This document shows, in pieces, positions 1 through 12,147 of a DNA stretch of 64,000 bases (position 1 is the stretch's first letter; every line of letters begins with the position of its first letter). The notes below the pieces were generated by a model, which saw nothing but the letters and a program-made list of their open reading frames with translations, searched no databases and was not told the origin of the DNA. The DNA comes from Pseudoduganella ginsengisoli (GTDB lineage: Bacteria; Pseudomonadota; Gammaproteobacteria; Burkholderiales; Burkholderiaceae_D): contig NZ_WNLA01000003.1 of NCBI RefSeq assembly GCF_009720865.1, positions 62,001 through 126,000 on the forward strand, read 5' to 3'. Both the position numbers and the translations under genes were made by a program.

Positions 1-2837
<2,837 letters not shown>

Positions 2838-2897
2838 TGCATCTCTCCAATATCGGGTGGAACGGGAATGAACTTGCCAACTGCCGCAAACGCGATC

Positions 2898-2976
2898 GTC
2901 ATCCTCGTGAAAACGGGGATCCATGTTGCGCCAAAACTGCCTGCGGCCTATGGATCCCCGCCTCCGCGGGGATGAC
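2898..2976. repeat. long imperfect inverted repeat (DPRLRGDD-type dispersed palindrome)
   Basis: Arms 2898-2924 and 2950-2976 match at 22 of 27 bases when one is reversed, around a 25-base loop. The core GTCATCC...GGGGATCCAT translates as the familiar 'DPRLRGDDE' of dispersed intergenic palindromes in Beta- and Gammaproteobacteria. It sits between the preA stop and the NCS1 start, so it would form a stable hairpin inside the operon mRNA. Confidence 0.8.
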
Positions 2977-3005
2977 GAATGGGTTTGCGTATGCCACCTT
3001 GCTGC

Positions 3006-4286
3006 TTATGCCGCCTTGACCTCCCTGCGCGGATTACGCGGATCCTGCGTCCAGTTCATATACGGCTTGCCAGTATCCTGCGGCACCATCGTGATGCAGC
3101 CCTGGACCGGGCAGGTGATTTCACACAAGTTGCAGCCTACGCATTCATCCTTGTTGACGGTATAGGTGGGCGAACCCGCCGCATCGACGGTACGGAAAAT
3201 CGACTGGTGCGACGTGTCTTCGCACGCCACGTAGCAGCGGCCGCACTTGATGCAGTCGTCCTGGCTGATCTGGGCAATGACTTTGTAATTCATGTCCAGG
3301 TACTTCCAGTCCGTCACGTTCGGCACGGCCTTGCCCATGAAGTCATCCAGCGACTTGTAGCCTTTTTCATCCATCCAGCGCGACAAGCCATCCTTCATTT
3401 CTTCAACGATGCGGAAGCCGTGCAGCATGGCCGCCGTGCACACTTGCACGCAACCGGCGCCCAGCGCAATGAATTCCGCCGCGTCGCGCCAGCTGCCGAT
3501 GCCGCCGATGCCGGAAATCGGCAAGCCTTTGGTTTGCGGGTCGCGGGCGATTTCCGCCACCATGTTCAGCGCGATGGGCTTCACGGCCGAACCGCAATAG
3601 CCGCCGTGCGTGCTGGCGTTACCCACCGCAGGGAAGGCCACCATGCGGTCCAGGTCCAGGTGCGTGATGGAATTGATGGTGTTGATCAGCGAGACCGCGT
3701 CCGCACCACCTTTGTGCGCGGCGCGCGCCGGGGCGCGGATATCCGTGATGTTGGGCGTCAGCTTGACGATCACGGGCAGTTTGGTGTGCTGCTTGCACCA
3801 GCGCGTCACCATTTCCACGTAATCCGGCACCTGGCCGACAGCGGAACCCATGCCCCGCTCCGGCATGCCGTGCGGGCAGCCGAAATTCAATTCAATGCCG
3901 TCGGCGCCCGTCGCCTCCACCTTCGGCAAAATGTCTGCCCACGCTTTTTCTTCGCACGGCAGCATCAGCGAGACCACGATGGCGCGGTCCGGCCATGCCT
4001 TTTTGACTTCCGTGATTTCCTGCAGGTTCAGTTCCAGGTCACGGTCGGTAATCAGCTCGATATTGTTGAAGCCGAGGACTTCGCGGTTCTTGCCGTGGTG
4101 TGCGGAATAGCGCGACGACACGTTGACGGCGGGAGGGTCTTCGCCCAGCGTTTTCCATACCACGCCGCCCCACCCTGCTTCGAATGCGCGCACCACGTTA
4201 TACGCCTTGTCGGTCGGCGGCGCGGAGGCCAGCCAGAACGGGTTAGGCGCTTTGATGCCGCAGAAATTAATGCTCAGATCGGCCAT
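3006..4286 (-). CDS. preA: NAD-dependent dihydropyrimidine dehydrogenase, subunit PreA
   Basis: Catalytic subunit that reduces uracil and thymine to the 5,6-dihydro forms, first step of the reductive pyrimidine pathway; cytoplasmic heteromer with PreT. The 426 aa protein starts MADLSINFCGIKAPNPFWLA and has a dihydroorotate-dehydrogenase-like FMN barrel (ELNFGCPHGM, VIVKLTPNITDI, ISGIGGIGSW) followed by two 4Fe-4S motifs, CIKCGRCYVAC and CVGCNLCEITC. The ATG at 4286 has GGAGG upstream and overlaps the preT stop by one base (TAATG), implying translational coupling. A longer reading frame to 4391 lies inside preT and adds unrelated residues. Confidence 0.96.
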   Translation of the reverse strand: MADLSINFCGIKAPNPFWLASAPPTDKAYNVVRAFEAGWGGVVWKTLGEDPPAVNVSSRYSAHHGKNREVLGFNNIELITDRDLELNLQEITEVKKAWPDRAIVVSLMLPCEEKAWADILPKVEATGADGIELNFGCPHGMPERGMGSAVGQVPDYVEMVTRWCKQHTKLPVIVKLTPNITDIRAPARAAHKGGADAVSLINTINSITHLDLDRMVAFPAVGNASTHGGYCGSAVKPIALNMVAEIARDPQTKGLPISGIGGIGSWRDAAEFIALGAGCVQVCTAAMLHGFRIVEEMKDGLSRWMDEKGYKSLDDFMGKAVPNVTDWKYLDMNYKVIAQISQDDCIKCGRCYVACEDTSHQSIFRTVDAAGSPTYTVNKDECVGCNLCEITCPVQGCITMVPQDTGKPYMNWTQDPRNPRREVKAA

Positions 4287-5653
4287 TATGCAGCCTCCAC
4301 TTTGGAAAGGATGTCTTGATGAATGGCCAGTGCGGCAAGTTTGCCGTGCTGTACCGCCTGCACCGTCAAGTCCTGGCCCGGCGCCACGCAATCGCCGCCC
4401 GCATAAATACCGGGCACCGAGGTACGGAAATGCGTATCGACGTGAATTTTCCCGCCGTCGCGCTGTACCGTGGACGCCATCGCATCCGACAGGCTTTGCT
4501 CGTCCATACCCTGGCCAATTGCCTTGAACACAGCGTCAGCCGGGATATCAAACGTGACACCGGTACCCAGCAGCTTCGCGCCATCGAGCTTGGTGTTTTC
4601 AAAGCGCATGCCGCACACACGGCCAGAGTCGTCCAGCAGCACTTGCTTGGGCGCGGCCCACGTGCGCATGCGCACCTGGTTGGCTTTCGCGATGTCTTGT
4701 TCATGGTGCGTGGCGCTCATGTCGGGGAAGCCGCGGCGGTACACCAAGGTGACTTCTTCCGCGCCGAGACGCTGGATTTGCACAGCCATATCGATAGCGG
4801 TGTTGCCGGCGCCAATCACGACAGCGCGGCGCGGCACAGGCAACTTGGTCAAGTCGGCAGCCTGGCGCAGTTCCGCGATATAGCCGATGGCTGCCATCAA
4901 GCCAGGCGCGTCTTCCCCCGTCAATCCCAGCTGGCGCGATGCGCCCAGGCCCAGGCCGAGGAACACGGCGTCATATTGCGCATGCAAGTCTTTGAGCTGC
5001 ACGTTGCCGCCCAGGCGCTGGCCATGGCGCACTTCGATGCCGCCTATGCCCAGCAAGAATTCCACTTCTTTTTGCGCGAAGTCGTCCGTCAGCTTGTACT
5101 TGGCAATGCCGTATTCATTGAGGCCGCCAGACTTTTCCTGCGCTTCATAAATCACGACGTCATTGCCCAGCATGGCCAGGCGGTGTGCGCACGACAGGCC
5201 CGCCGGTCCTGCGCCGACGACAGCAATCTTCTTGCCGGTCGACGCAGCGCGCTGGAACGGGTGTTCCTTGAACGTCATGTGATCGAGCGCATAGCGCTGC
5301 AGCAGGCCGATCTTCACCGGCTGGCCTTCCGCATCGTGGTTGCGCACACAGGCGTCTTCGCACAGGATTTCAGTGGGGCAGACGCGCGAGCAGCTGCCGC
5401 CCAAAATATTCTGTTTCAAGATGCCGGCGGCAGCGCCGTTGATGTTTTGTTCGTGGATGTTGCGAATAAAGCTGGCCACGTCGATTTCCGACGGGCAGAT
5501 GCGCGTACAAGGCGCATCGTAGCAATACAGGCAGCGCGCACTTTCGATGGCGGCCTGGCGCGCATTCAATGGCGGCGCCAGGTCGGTGAACTGTTCGCCC
5601 AGCTCGGCGTTGGACGCCTTGGGCTGCGGCAGGTGCTGGAGTGAGGCTATCAT
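4286..5653 (-). CDS. preT: NAD-dependent dihydropyrimidine dehydrogenase, subunit PreT
   Basis: Electron-transfer subunit (glutamate-synthase small-subunit-like) that passes NAD(P)H electrons to PreA. The N-terminus carries Fe-S cysteine clusters CLYCYDAPCTRICPSEID and GGSCSRVCPTEILCEDAC. An FAD-binding motif VVGAGPAGLSCAHRLAM and a second nucleotide-binding motif VIGAGNTAIDMAVQIQRLG follow, then the C-terminal GGDCVAPG. The start MIASLQHLPQ at 5653 has AGGGA upstream; a longer frame to 5722 has no such support. About 455 aa. Stop and preA start share one base. Confidence 0.95.
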   Translation of the reverse strand: MIASLQHLPQPKASNAELGEQFTDLAPPLNARQAAIESARCLYCYDAPCTRICPSEIDVASFIRNIHEQNINGAAAGILKQNILGGSCSRVCPTEILCEDACVRNHDAEGQPVKIGLLQRYALDHMTFKEHPFQRAASTGKKIAVVGAGPAGLSCAHRLAMLGNDVVIYEAQEKSGGLNEYGIAKYKLTDDFAQKEVEFLLGIGGIEVRHGQRLGGNVQLKDLHAQYDAVFLGLGLGASRQLGLTGEDAPGLMAAIGYIAELRQAADLTKLPVPRRAVVIGAGNTAIDMAVQIQRLGAEEVTLVYRRGFPDMSATHHEQDIAKANQVRMRTWAAPKQVLLDDSGRVCGMRFENTKLDGAKLLGTGVTFDIPADAVFKAIGQGMDEQSLSDAMASTVQRDGGKIHVDTHFRTSVPGIYAGGDCVAPGQDLTVQAVQHGKLAALAIHQDILSKVEAA

Positions 5654-5702
5654 GGTCTTATCCCTGGCTTGGTTTGATCTCAATTCCTTACTTGGTTGCC
5701 TC

Positions 5703-5734
5703 GCTACTGCCGCCGTGCGCACAACGGCAGTAGC
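5703..5734 (-). other. intercistronic stem-loop between mmsA and preT
   Basis: A perfect 10-base inverted repeat (GCTACTGCCG ... CGGCAGTAGC) directly after the mmsA stop in the 87-base gap before preT. No U-tract follows on the minus strand, so it is more likely an mRNA stability or processing hairpin than an intrinsic terminator. Confidence 0.6.
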
Positions 5735-5740
5735 TCAGTG

Positions 5741-7243
5741 TCACTTCATTTGGGGGAATGCAAATTCCGCACCAGCACTAGCCGTATTGGGCCAGCGCTG
5801 CATCACTGCTTTATGGCGGGTATAGAAGCGCACGCCCTCGGGACCATAGGCATGATGGTCGCCGAACAGGCTGCGCTTCCAGCCGCCGAAACTATTGAAT
5901 GCCATCGGCACGGGCAGCGGCACATTGACGCCCACCATGCCGACCTGGATCTGGCGCACGAATTCGCGCGCCACGCCGCCGTCGCGGGTGAACACGGCGA
6001 CGCCGTTGCCGAATTCATTGGCATTGATCAGCTCCACCGCGTGGCCGATGTCCGGCAAGCGCACCACGCACAGCACGGGGCCGAAGATTTCTTCCTTGTA
6101 GATCGTCATGTCCGGCGTCACATGGTCAAACAGCGTGCCGCCGATGAAGAAGCCGTTTTCACGCCCTGGCACTTTGTAATTGCGGCCATCGACCACCAGC
6201 GTGGCGCCCTGCTCCACACCGGTGCCGATCAAGCCTTCGATACGCTGCTTGGCGGCCGCTGTCACGACCGGCCCCATTTCCGCGCCATGCTCCATGCCGT
6301 CGCATACTTTCAGTGCAGCGGTGCGCGTTTTCAGTGCGGCCACCAGCTTGTCGCCCGCATCGCCCACCGCCACGGCAACGGAAATCGCCATGCAGCGTTC
6401 ACCGGCGGAGCCATAAGCGGCGCCCATCAGGGCATCGACCGCCATGTCCATGTCGGCATCCGGCATCACCACCATATGGTTTTTCGCACCGCCCAGCGCC
6501 TGCACGCGCTTGCCATGCGCGCTGCCCCGCGCATAAATGTATTCGGCAATCGGCGTGGAGCCGACGAAGCTGACCGCTTGCACGACCGGATGATCCAGCA
6601 GCGCATCGACAGCCGTCTTATCGCCCTGCACGACGTTGAACACACCATCCGGCAAACCCGCTTCCTTCAGCAGCTTCGCGTGCAGCAACGATGGCGACGG
6701 GTCGCGCTCCGATGGCTTCAGCACAAACGTATTGCCGCAGGCGATCGCCACAGGGAACATCCACATCGGCACCATCACGGGGAAGTTAAAGGGCGTAATC
6801 CCCGCCACCACGCCCAGCGGCTGGCGCATCGACCACGCATCGATGCCGCGCGCAATCTGGTCCGTGAATTCGCCTTTCAGCATTTGCGGAATGCCGACAG
6901 CAAATTCCACCATCTCAATGCCGCGCCCCACTTCGCCTTGTGCATCGGAGAACGTTTTGCCATGTTCGCGCGTCAGCATTGCGGCAAATTCATCGGTGTG
7001 CTGCTGGCACAGCTGCAAATACTTGAACAGCACGCGGGCCCTGCTCAAAGGCGGCGTGGCGGACCAGGCAGGGAACGCGGCAGCGGCAGCCTGCACGGCT
7101 GCATCCACTTCGTCCACGGTGCCCAGTGCCACGCGCGCTACCGGCTCGCCCAAGGCCGGGTTGTACACATCGCCATAACGGCCGCCGCGCGTGTCGACTT
7201 TTTCGCCGTTGATGAAGTGGGTGATGGTGTCGAGATTGCTCAT
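5741..7243 (-). CDS. mmsA: CoA-acylating (methyl)malonate-semialdehyde dehydrogenase
   Basis: Oxidises malonate semialdehyde to acetyl-CoA and CO2, and methylmalonate semialdehyde to propionyl-CoA, using NAD+ and CoA: the final step of uracil and thymine breakdown (also valine). The 500 aa protein begins [20 protein letters not shown] and shows the aldehyde dehydrogenase fold with [33 protein letters not shown] and the catalytic cysteine in [17 protein letters not shown], all typical of MmsA. It starts one base after the ald stop, so the two are surely cotranscribed. Its position next to the aminotransferase and PreTA points to pyrimidine rather than valine catabolism. Confidence 0.95.
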   Translation of the reverse strand: MSNLDTITHFINGEKVDTRGGRYGDVYNPALGEPVARVALGTVDEVDAAVQAAAAAFPAWSATPPLSRARVLFKYLQLCQQHTDEFAAMLTREHGKTFSDAQGEVGRGIEMVEFAVGIPQMLKGEFTDQIARGIDAWSMRQPLGVVAGITPFNFPVMVPMWMFPVAIACGNTFVLKPSERDPSPSLLHAKLLKEAGLPDGVFNVVQGDKTAVDALLDHPVVQAVSFVGSTPIAEYIYARGSAHGKRVQALGGAKNHMVVMPDADMDMAVDALMGAAYGSAGERCMAISVAVAVGDAGDKLVAALKTRTAALKVCDGMEHGAEMGPVVTAAAKQRIEGLIGTGVEQGATLVVDGRNYKVPGRENGFFIGGTLFDHVTPDMTIYKEEIFGPVLCVVRLPDIGHAVELINANEFGNGVAVFTRDGGVAREFVRQIQVGMVGVNVPLPVPMAFNSFGGWKRSLFGDHHAYGPEGVRFYTRHKAVMQRWPNTASAGAEFAFPQMK

Positions 7244-7244
7244 T

Positions 7245-8378
7245 TCAGGATCGTCCTTGTTCCGGTGAAGCCAACAGCGAGTCGGCCGAGAAATACGGGT
7301 AGCCCAAATCGCGGGCTACCGCTTCATACGTGACATTGCCCTGGCAAACATTGAGCCCTGCCTTCAAGTGCGGATTGGCCATGGCAGCTTTCCAGCCACG
7401 GTCGGCCAGCGCCACCGCGTGCTGGATGGTGGCGTTATTCAGTGCAAAGGTCGACGTGCGCGCCACGGCGCCCGGCATGTTCGCCACGCAATAGTGCACG
7501 ACGCCGTCAACCACATACGTCGGCTTTTCATGCGTGGTCGCGTGCGACGTTTCAAAGCAGCCGCCCTGGTCGATCGCCACGTCCACCACCACGGCGCCCT
7601 GCTTCATCTTCGAAATCATGTCTTTCGTGACCAGCTTCGGCGCCGCCGCGCCAGGAACCAGCACGCCGCCAATGACGAGGTCCGCATCGAGCACGGTTTC
7701 TTCAATGCTGGCGGCGTTCGAATACAGGGTCGTCACGCGGTTGCCAAACGCCAGGTCCAGCTGGCGCAAGCGGTCCACGTTCTTATCGATGATGGTGACG
7801 CGGGCGCCAATGCCGATCGCCATTTGCAGTGCATTGGTGCCGACCACACCGGCGCCGATAATGGCGATATGGCCCGGCGCCACGCCAGGCACGCCGCCCA
7901 GCAGCAAGCCCATGCCGCCTTTGGATTTTTCCAGGTGTGCCGCACCTGCCTGGATCGACATGCGGCCCGCCACTTCACTCATTGGGGCCAGCAGCGGCAA
8001 GCCGCCGTTCGGGCCCGTGATGGTTTCATACGCAATACAGACGGCGCCGGATTTCACCAAGGCCGCCGTTTGTTCCGGGTCCGGCGCCAGGTGCAAATAC
8101 GTGTACAGGATCTGGTTTTCGCGCAGCATTGCGCACTCTTGCGGCTGCGGTTCCTTGACTTTGACGATCATCTCGGCTTTTGCAAAGATTTCCTCGGCCG
8201 TGTCGATCATCATGGCGCCGGCTGCCGCATACATGGCGTCCGCCAGGCCGATGGCCGCGCCCGCGTTTTTCTGCACCATGACCTTGTGGCCACGCAAAGT
8301 CAGTTCTTTCACGCTGGCCGGGGTCAAGCCAACACGCGATTCCTGGTTTTTGATCTCTTTCGGTACGCCTACTAACAT
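7245..8378 (-). CDS. ald: alanine dehydrogenase
   Basis: NAD-dependent oxidative deamination of L-alanine to pyruvate and ammonia. The 377 aa protein opens with [20 protein letters not shown] and has [11 protein letters not shown], the substrate loop [11 protein letters not shown] and the Rossmann motif [17 protein letters not shown], all diagnostic of Ald. It lies between the aminotransferase and mmsA. If that aminotransferase uses pyruvate as amino acceptor, Ald would regenerate pyruvate from the alanine formed, releasing the beta-alanine nitrogen as ammonium; this role is inferred from the neighbours. Confidence 0.95.
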   Translation of the reverse strand: MLVGVPKEIKNQESRVGLTPASVKELTLRGHKVMVQKNAGAAIGLADAMYAAAGAMMIDTAEEIFAKAEMIVKVKEPQPQECAMLRENQILYTYLHLAPDPEQTAALVKSGAVCIAYETITGPNGGLPLLAPMSEVAGRMSIQAGAAHLEKSKGGMGLLLGGVPGVAPGHIAIIGAGVVGTNALQMAIGIGARVTIIDKNVDRLRQLDLAFGNRVTTLYSNAASIEETVLDADLVIGGVLVPGAAAPKLVTKDMISKMKQGAVVVDVAIDQGGCFETSHATTHEKPTYVVDGVVHYCVANMPGAVARTSTFALNNATIQHAVALADRGWKAAMANPHLKAGLNVCQGNVTYEAVARDLGYPYFSADSLLASPEQGRS

Positions 8379-8445
8379 GGTGGGTCTCCTTGTTATTGGT
8401 GCAAGTTAGCCTTGTGGGCTGGTCCGGCATGGCCTGGGCGGGCGC

Positions 8446-8464
8446 GCGGGTTTGTACAACCCGC
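8446..8464 (-). other. stem-loop after the aminotransferase gene
   Basis: Perfect 7-base arms GCGGGTT / AACCCGC around a 5-base loop, immediately downstream of the aminotransferase TAG stop on the minus strand. No U-tract follows. It probably acts as an intercistronic mRNA element before ald. Confidence 0.5.
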
Positions 8465-8465
8465 T

Positions 8466-9782
8466 CTACTCAAGCGTCTTCAATACGGTGGTCAACTTCC
8501 CAAACAATTCATCGATGTGTTTTTTCTCGAACGTCAGCGGCGGCGACAGCGCGATGATGTCGCCCGTCACGCGGATCAGCACTCCGTCCGCGAACATTTT
8601 CTTGAACGCCGCATAAGCGCGCGCGCCCGGCTTGCCGGCAATCGGCGCCAGCTCAATGCCCGCCACCAGGCCGATGGTGCGGATGTCGATCACATGCGGC
8701 AGCCCTTTCAGCGCATGGACGGCATCTTCCCAGTAGGGCTGGATGGCTTTTGCGTTATCGAGGATGGCTTGTTCCTTGAACACTTCCAGCGTGGCCAGCG
8801 ATGCGGCACATGCGACCGGGTGACCGGAATACGTATAGCCGTGGAACAGTTCAATGCCAGGCGGCGCATCCATGAAGGCATCGTGGATGAATTTCTTACT
8901 GAACACGGCGCCCATCGGGATCACGCCATTGGTCAAGCCTTTGGCTGTCGTCATCATGTCCGGCTCCACGTCGAAGTAATCGGACGCGAATGGCGTCGTC
9001 AGCCGGCCAAAGCCGGTAATGACTTCATCGAAGATCAGCAGGATGCCGTGCTTGGTGCACAGTTCGCGCAAGCGCTTCAAGTAACCCTTCGGCGGGACCA
9101 GTACGCCGGTGGAACCCGCGACCGGCTCCACGATGACGGCCGCAATGGTGGATGCATCGTGCAGTGCGACGATGCGTTCCAGCTCATCGGCCAGGTTCGC
9201 GCCATGTTCCGGTTCGCCCCGCGAGTAAGCATTTTTTTCCAGGTTATGCGTGTGCGGCAAGTGATCGACGCCGGGCAGCATGACGCCGTAAGGCTTGCGG
9301 TTGCCCGCGATGCCGCCAACGGAAATGCCGCCAAAGCCCACGCCATGGTAGCCGCGCTCGCGGCCGATCAAGCGCGTGCGGCTCGCTTCGCCGCGGGCCT
9401 TGTGGTACGCCAGCGCGATCTTCAGCGCCGTGTCCACGGCTTCGGAACCGGAGTTCGTATAGAACACGTGGCCAAAGCGGTGGTTACTGTATTCCATCAG
9501 CTTTTCCGCCAGGTCGAACGCAGCGGGATGGCCCATCTGGAATGTCGGCGCAAAATCCAGCTGGCCGATCATTTCACGCACTGCTGCAACAATCTTTGGC
9601 TGCGCATGGCCGCAGGGGACGCACCACAGCCCGGCGGTACCGTCGAGGATGGAATTGCCATCCACGTCCTTGTAGTACACGCCTTCCGCGGACACCAGCA
9701 ACCGAGGGTTGGCTTTGAAGTCGCGGTTATTTGTAAACGGCATCCAGAAGGAATTCATGGATGCTGGCCTGGACTCGTTCAT
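8466..9782 (-). CDS. class III omega-amino acid:pyruvate aminotransferase (beta-alanine type)
   Basis: PLP enzyme expected to transaminate beta-alanine and beta-aminoisobutyrate to the semialdehydes used by MmsA. Class III signatures are visible: YTNSGSEAVDTALKIALAYH, RGYHGVGFGGISVGG, LIFDEVITGFGR and the PLP lysine in MMTTAKGLTNGVIPMG. The start MNESRPASMNSF at 9782 has AGGAGAG upstream; a longer frame to 10196 runs into the divergent regulator and lacks family sequence. 438 aa, normal for the family. It is first in the minus-strand pyrimidine block and faces a MocR regulator, a common arrangement for aminotransferase genes. GABA or putrescine as substrate cannot be excluded. Confidence 0.88.
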   Translation of the reverse strand: MNESRPASMNSFWMPFTNNRDFKANPRLLVSAEGVYYKDVDGNSILDGTAGLWCVPCGHAQPKIVAAVREMIGQLDFAPTFQMGHPAAFDLAEKLMEYSNHRFGHVFYTNSGSEAVDTALKIALAYHKARGEASRTRLIGRERGYHGVGFGGISVGGIAGNRKPYGVMLPGVDHLPHTHNLEKNAYSRGEPEHGANLADELERIVALHDASTIAAVIVEPVAGSTGVLVPPKGYLKRLRELCTKHGILLIFDEVITGFGRLTTPFASDYFDVEPDMMTTAKGLTNGVIPMGAVFSKKFIHDAFMDAPPGIELFHGYTYSGHPVACAASLATLEVFKEQAILDNAKAIQPYWEDAVHALKGLPHVIDIRTIGLVAGIELAPIAGKPGARAYAAFKKMFADGVLIRVTGDIIALSPPLTFEKKHIDELFGKLTTVLKTLE

Positions 9783-9894
9783 GCAATCTCTCCTTTTTTT
9801 ACAACCCGTAAAATTCTTTACCAGTTGGCAAAATGATGATGCAATAATAGACAGCAGTTCCACTATGGCACAGATACACAAATAGCAAAACTCA

Positions 9895-9928
9895 CCAACC
9901 GTACAGGTAACAAAAACGATACAGTTGG
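9895..9928. promoter_or_regulatory. candidate MocR operator between aminotransferase and regulator
   Basis: The 175-base divergent gap holds direct repeats GTACAGGT (9901-9908) and ATACAGTT (9919-9926), 18 bases apart, bracketed by the inverted pair CCAAC (9895-9899) and GTTGG (9924-9928). MocR/GabR-type proteins often bind pairs of direct repeats in such gaps. The assignment is inference. Confidence 0.4.
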
Positions 9929-9957
9929 AGGGGTAGCATTCAACGGGAAATGGGTGT

Positions 9958-11430
9958 ATGCAACAGGCGGCGGCAATCATCGAACAGGAGTGTAGCCAGG
10001 ACGGCTGGCCCGTGCTGTCCATAGAACGGATGGCGGGCAAAGGCCGCCTGGTCGACCAGATCGTGGCGGCCATTACCGATCTGGTGGCGCGCAGGGAGTT
10101 GCGCGTGGGTACGAAAATGCCGTCCGTGCGCCAGTTTGCCAAGTGTAATGGCGTGTCCACCTTTACAGTTGTGGAAGCGTATGACCGCCTCGTCACCTTG
10201 GGCTTGCTGTCGTCGCGCCGTGGTTCCGGCTATTTTGTCGCGCGCCAGGACGTGCCGGCGGCGTTGCTGCCAGCCCACAGTCAGGCCGCAGCCCCTGCCG
10301 CCATCGATGCGCTGACGCCGGATTTGTATTCCGGCGTGTCGGAAGCGCTGCCGGTCGGCGCCGGCTGGCTGCCGCCCGAATGGTATGGCGAAGACACAGT
10401 GCTGGACGCTGTGCGGCAGGCGATGCGCATCCCCGCTAACCGCTTAAGGGGCTATGGCCACCCGATGGGCTTCCCAACGCTGCGCCAGCATATGGCGTCC
10501 ATGCTGACGGGCGATTTATATCCGGTGGAGCCGGACCAGATTTTATTGACGCACGGCGCCACGCACGCGTTTGACCTGGTGCTGCGCACGCTGACGAAAC
10601 CGGGTGACGCCGTATTGGTGGAAGATCCAGGCTACAGCAATTTACTGTCGCTGATCCGCCACCATGGCTGCATCCCGGTCGGCATCCCCCGTGGCGAAAA
10701 CGGGCTGGATATGGAAGCGCTGGCGGAACAGGCGAAAGCCATGCAGCCCAAGCTGATGTTCGTGAACACGGTGCTGCAAAATCCGCTCGGCACGTCGCTG
10801 ACGCACGCACAGGCGCACCGCTTGCTGGCGCTGGCGGAACAGTTCGACTTCTGGCTGGTGGAAGACGATATTTACCGCGAACTGGCGCCGCACGGGGCCA
10901 GCTTCCCGTCGCTGGCCGCCATGGATGGCTTGCGGCGCGTGATCCGCGTAGGCAGCTTTTCCAAAACTTTATCGCCCGTGCTGCGCGTGGGTTCGATCTC
11001 GGCGTCCAACTCGCTGCTGCCGGAACTGCTGCGCGTGAAAATGCTGGCGGGGCTGACGACGTCGGAAATCAATGAACGGGCGGTCTTCCACGCGATTACA
11101 GCGCGGCCGTATAAACGCATGGTCGAGCGCCTTGCATCGCAACTGGAGGCAGGCCGCGCCCGTACCCTGGAAAATGTGGCGGCAGCGGGCATGAAACCGC
11201 TGGCCATGCCCCGGGGCGGCATGTTTGTGTCCGCCGGCTGGGACGTGGCGCCCACGCCTGAATGCAATGGCAAAACCATCGCCGAACAGGCGTTAAAGGC
11301 CGGCATCCTGCTGTCGCCGAATGAATTCTTTATGCTGCGGCCCAGCGACACCATCTGGTTCCGCTTCAACTGCGCGTACAGCGATACCCCGCAGCTGCGC
11401 GCTTTCCTGCAATCCATCCGACCATGCTGA
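9958..11430 (+). CDS. MocR/PdxR-type transcriptional regulator (GntR HTH + aminotransferase domain)
   Basis: 490 aa chimeric regulator. An N-terminal GntR winged helix spans roughly residues 28-100 (RELRVGTKMPSVRQFAK, VVEAYDRLVTLGLLSSRRGS). It is followed by a class I aminotransferase-like domain with HGATHAFDLVLRTLTKPGD, the internal aldimine lysine in GSFSKTLSPVLRVGS and a C-terminal FRFN. Such proteins sense PLP adducts of amino compounds. It is transcribed away from the omega-aminotransferase block and is the natural candidate to control it, perhaps sensing beta-alanine-PLP. The TetR gene starts at or just after its stop, so the two regulators are probably cotranscribed. Confidence 0.92.
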   Translation: MQQAAAIIEQECSQDGWPVLSIERMAGKGRLVDQIVAAITDLVARRELRVGTKMPSVRQFAKCNGVSTFTVVEAYDRLVTLGLLSSRRGSGYFVARQDVPAALLPAHSQAAAPAAIDALTPDLYSGVSEALPVGAGWLPPEWYGEDTVLDAVRQAMRIPANRLRGYGHPMGFPTLRQHMASMLTGDLYPVEPDQILLTHGATHAFDLVLRTLTKPGDAVLVEDPGYSNLLSLIRHHGCIPVGIPRGENGLDMEALAEQAKAMQPKLMFVNTVLQNPLGTSLTHAQAHRLLALAEQFDFWLVEDDIYRELAPHGASFPSLAAMDGLRRVIRVGSFSKTLSPVLRVGSISASNSLLPELLRVKMLAGLTTSEINERAVFHAITARPYKRMVERLASQLEAGRARTLENVAAAGMKPLAMPRGGMFVSAGWDVAPTPECNGKTIAEQALKAGILLSPNEFFMLRPSDTIWFRFNCAYSDTPQLRAFLQSIRPC

Positions 11431-11441
11431 AGGAATCCACC

Positions 11442-12116
11442 ATGCCACCGAAAATCGGACTGGCCGCGGCGCCCACCCGCATTAAAAGGCGGGTACTGAA
11501 CCGCGACAAACTGGAAGCCGAGATCGCGGAAGTGGCCGTGCGCATTTTTGCCGAATGCGGTTATGAAGGCACGTCGATCGCCGCCATTGCCGAAGCGGCC
11601 GGGCTGTCCAAGCAAAACCTGATGTATTACTACCCCACCAAGCAGGCGCTGTACCAGCGCGTGCTGGACGATGTGCTGGATGACTGGCTGGCCCGCATGG
11701 AAAGCCTGGCCCACGAAGAACAGGATCCGCACGACATGCTGCGCGCGTACATCCAGGCCAAGATGCGCTTTTCACGTGAACAGCCGTGGGCGTCGCGCGT
11801 GTATGCGATGGAAGTAATTTCCGGCGCGCCGCTGTATGGCCAGCAAATCCACGACCGCGTGGTGCCACTGCTGCGCAAGGATATCGACGTCTTTGAAAAA
11901 TGGATCGCGGCGGGACGTATCGGCCCCGTCAACGCCACGCATTTGATCTTCATGGTGTGGGCCATGACGCAATCGTATGCGGACTTTTCCGCGCAAATGG
12001 CGCTGGTACTGGGCCGCAAGCAATTGACGCGCAAGGATTACGACGATGGCGAAGAAACCATCGTGCGCATGGTGATGGCGGCCATTGCCTGCACGCCACC
12101 CGGGAATTTGCCATAA
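11442..12116 (+). CDS. RutR-like TetR-family regulator
   Basis: 224 aa TetR-family repressor. The N-terminal HTH reads GYEGTSIAAIAEAAGLSKQN followed by LMYYYPTKQALYQRVL. The C-terminal part resembles E. coli RutR as remembered, notably THLIFMVWAMTQSYADF against QHLIFMIWASTQHYADF. RutR senses uracil and thymine, so a pyrimidine-responsive role fits the neighbouring PreTA block. The start at 11442 (MPPKIGLAAAPTR) has AAGGAA upstream; an alternative ATG at 11424 overlaps the MocR stop (ATGCTGA). No clear RutR box (TTGACCANNTGGTCAA) was seen in the gaps I checked. Confidence 0.85.
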   Translation: MPPKIGLAAAPTRIKRRVLNRDKLEAEIAEVAVRIFAECGYEGTSIAAIAEAAGLSKQNLMYYYPTKQALYQRVLDDVLDDWLARMESLAHEEQDPHDMLRAYIQAKMRFSREQPWASRVYAMEVISGAPLYGQQIHDRVVPLLRKDIDVFEKWIAAGRIGPVNATHLIFMVWAMTQSYADFSAQMALVLGRKQLTRKDYDDGEETIVRMVMAAIACTPPGNLP

Positions 12117-12147
12117 TTGTTGCTTTCACATCAATCCCGAGTGCCGT

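Noticed and set aside
2838-2924. Longer NCS1 transporter start at 2924
   Set aside because: The extra residues MDPRFHEDDD are translation of a dispersed palindrome; the GTG at 2837 has a good ribosome site.
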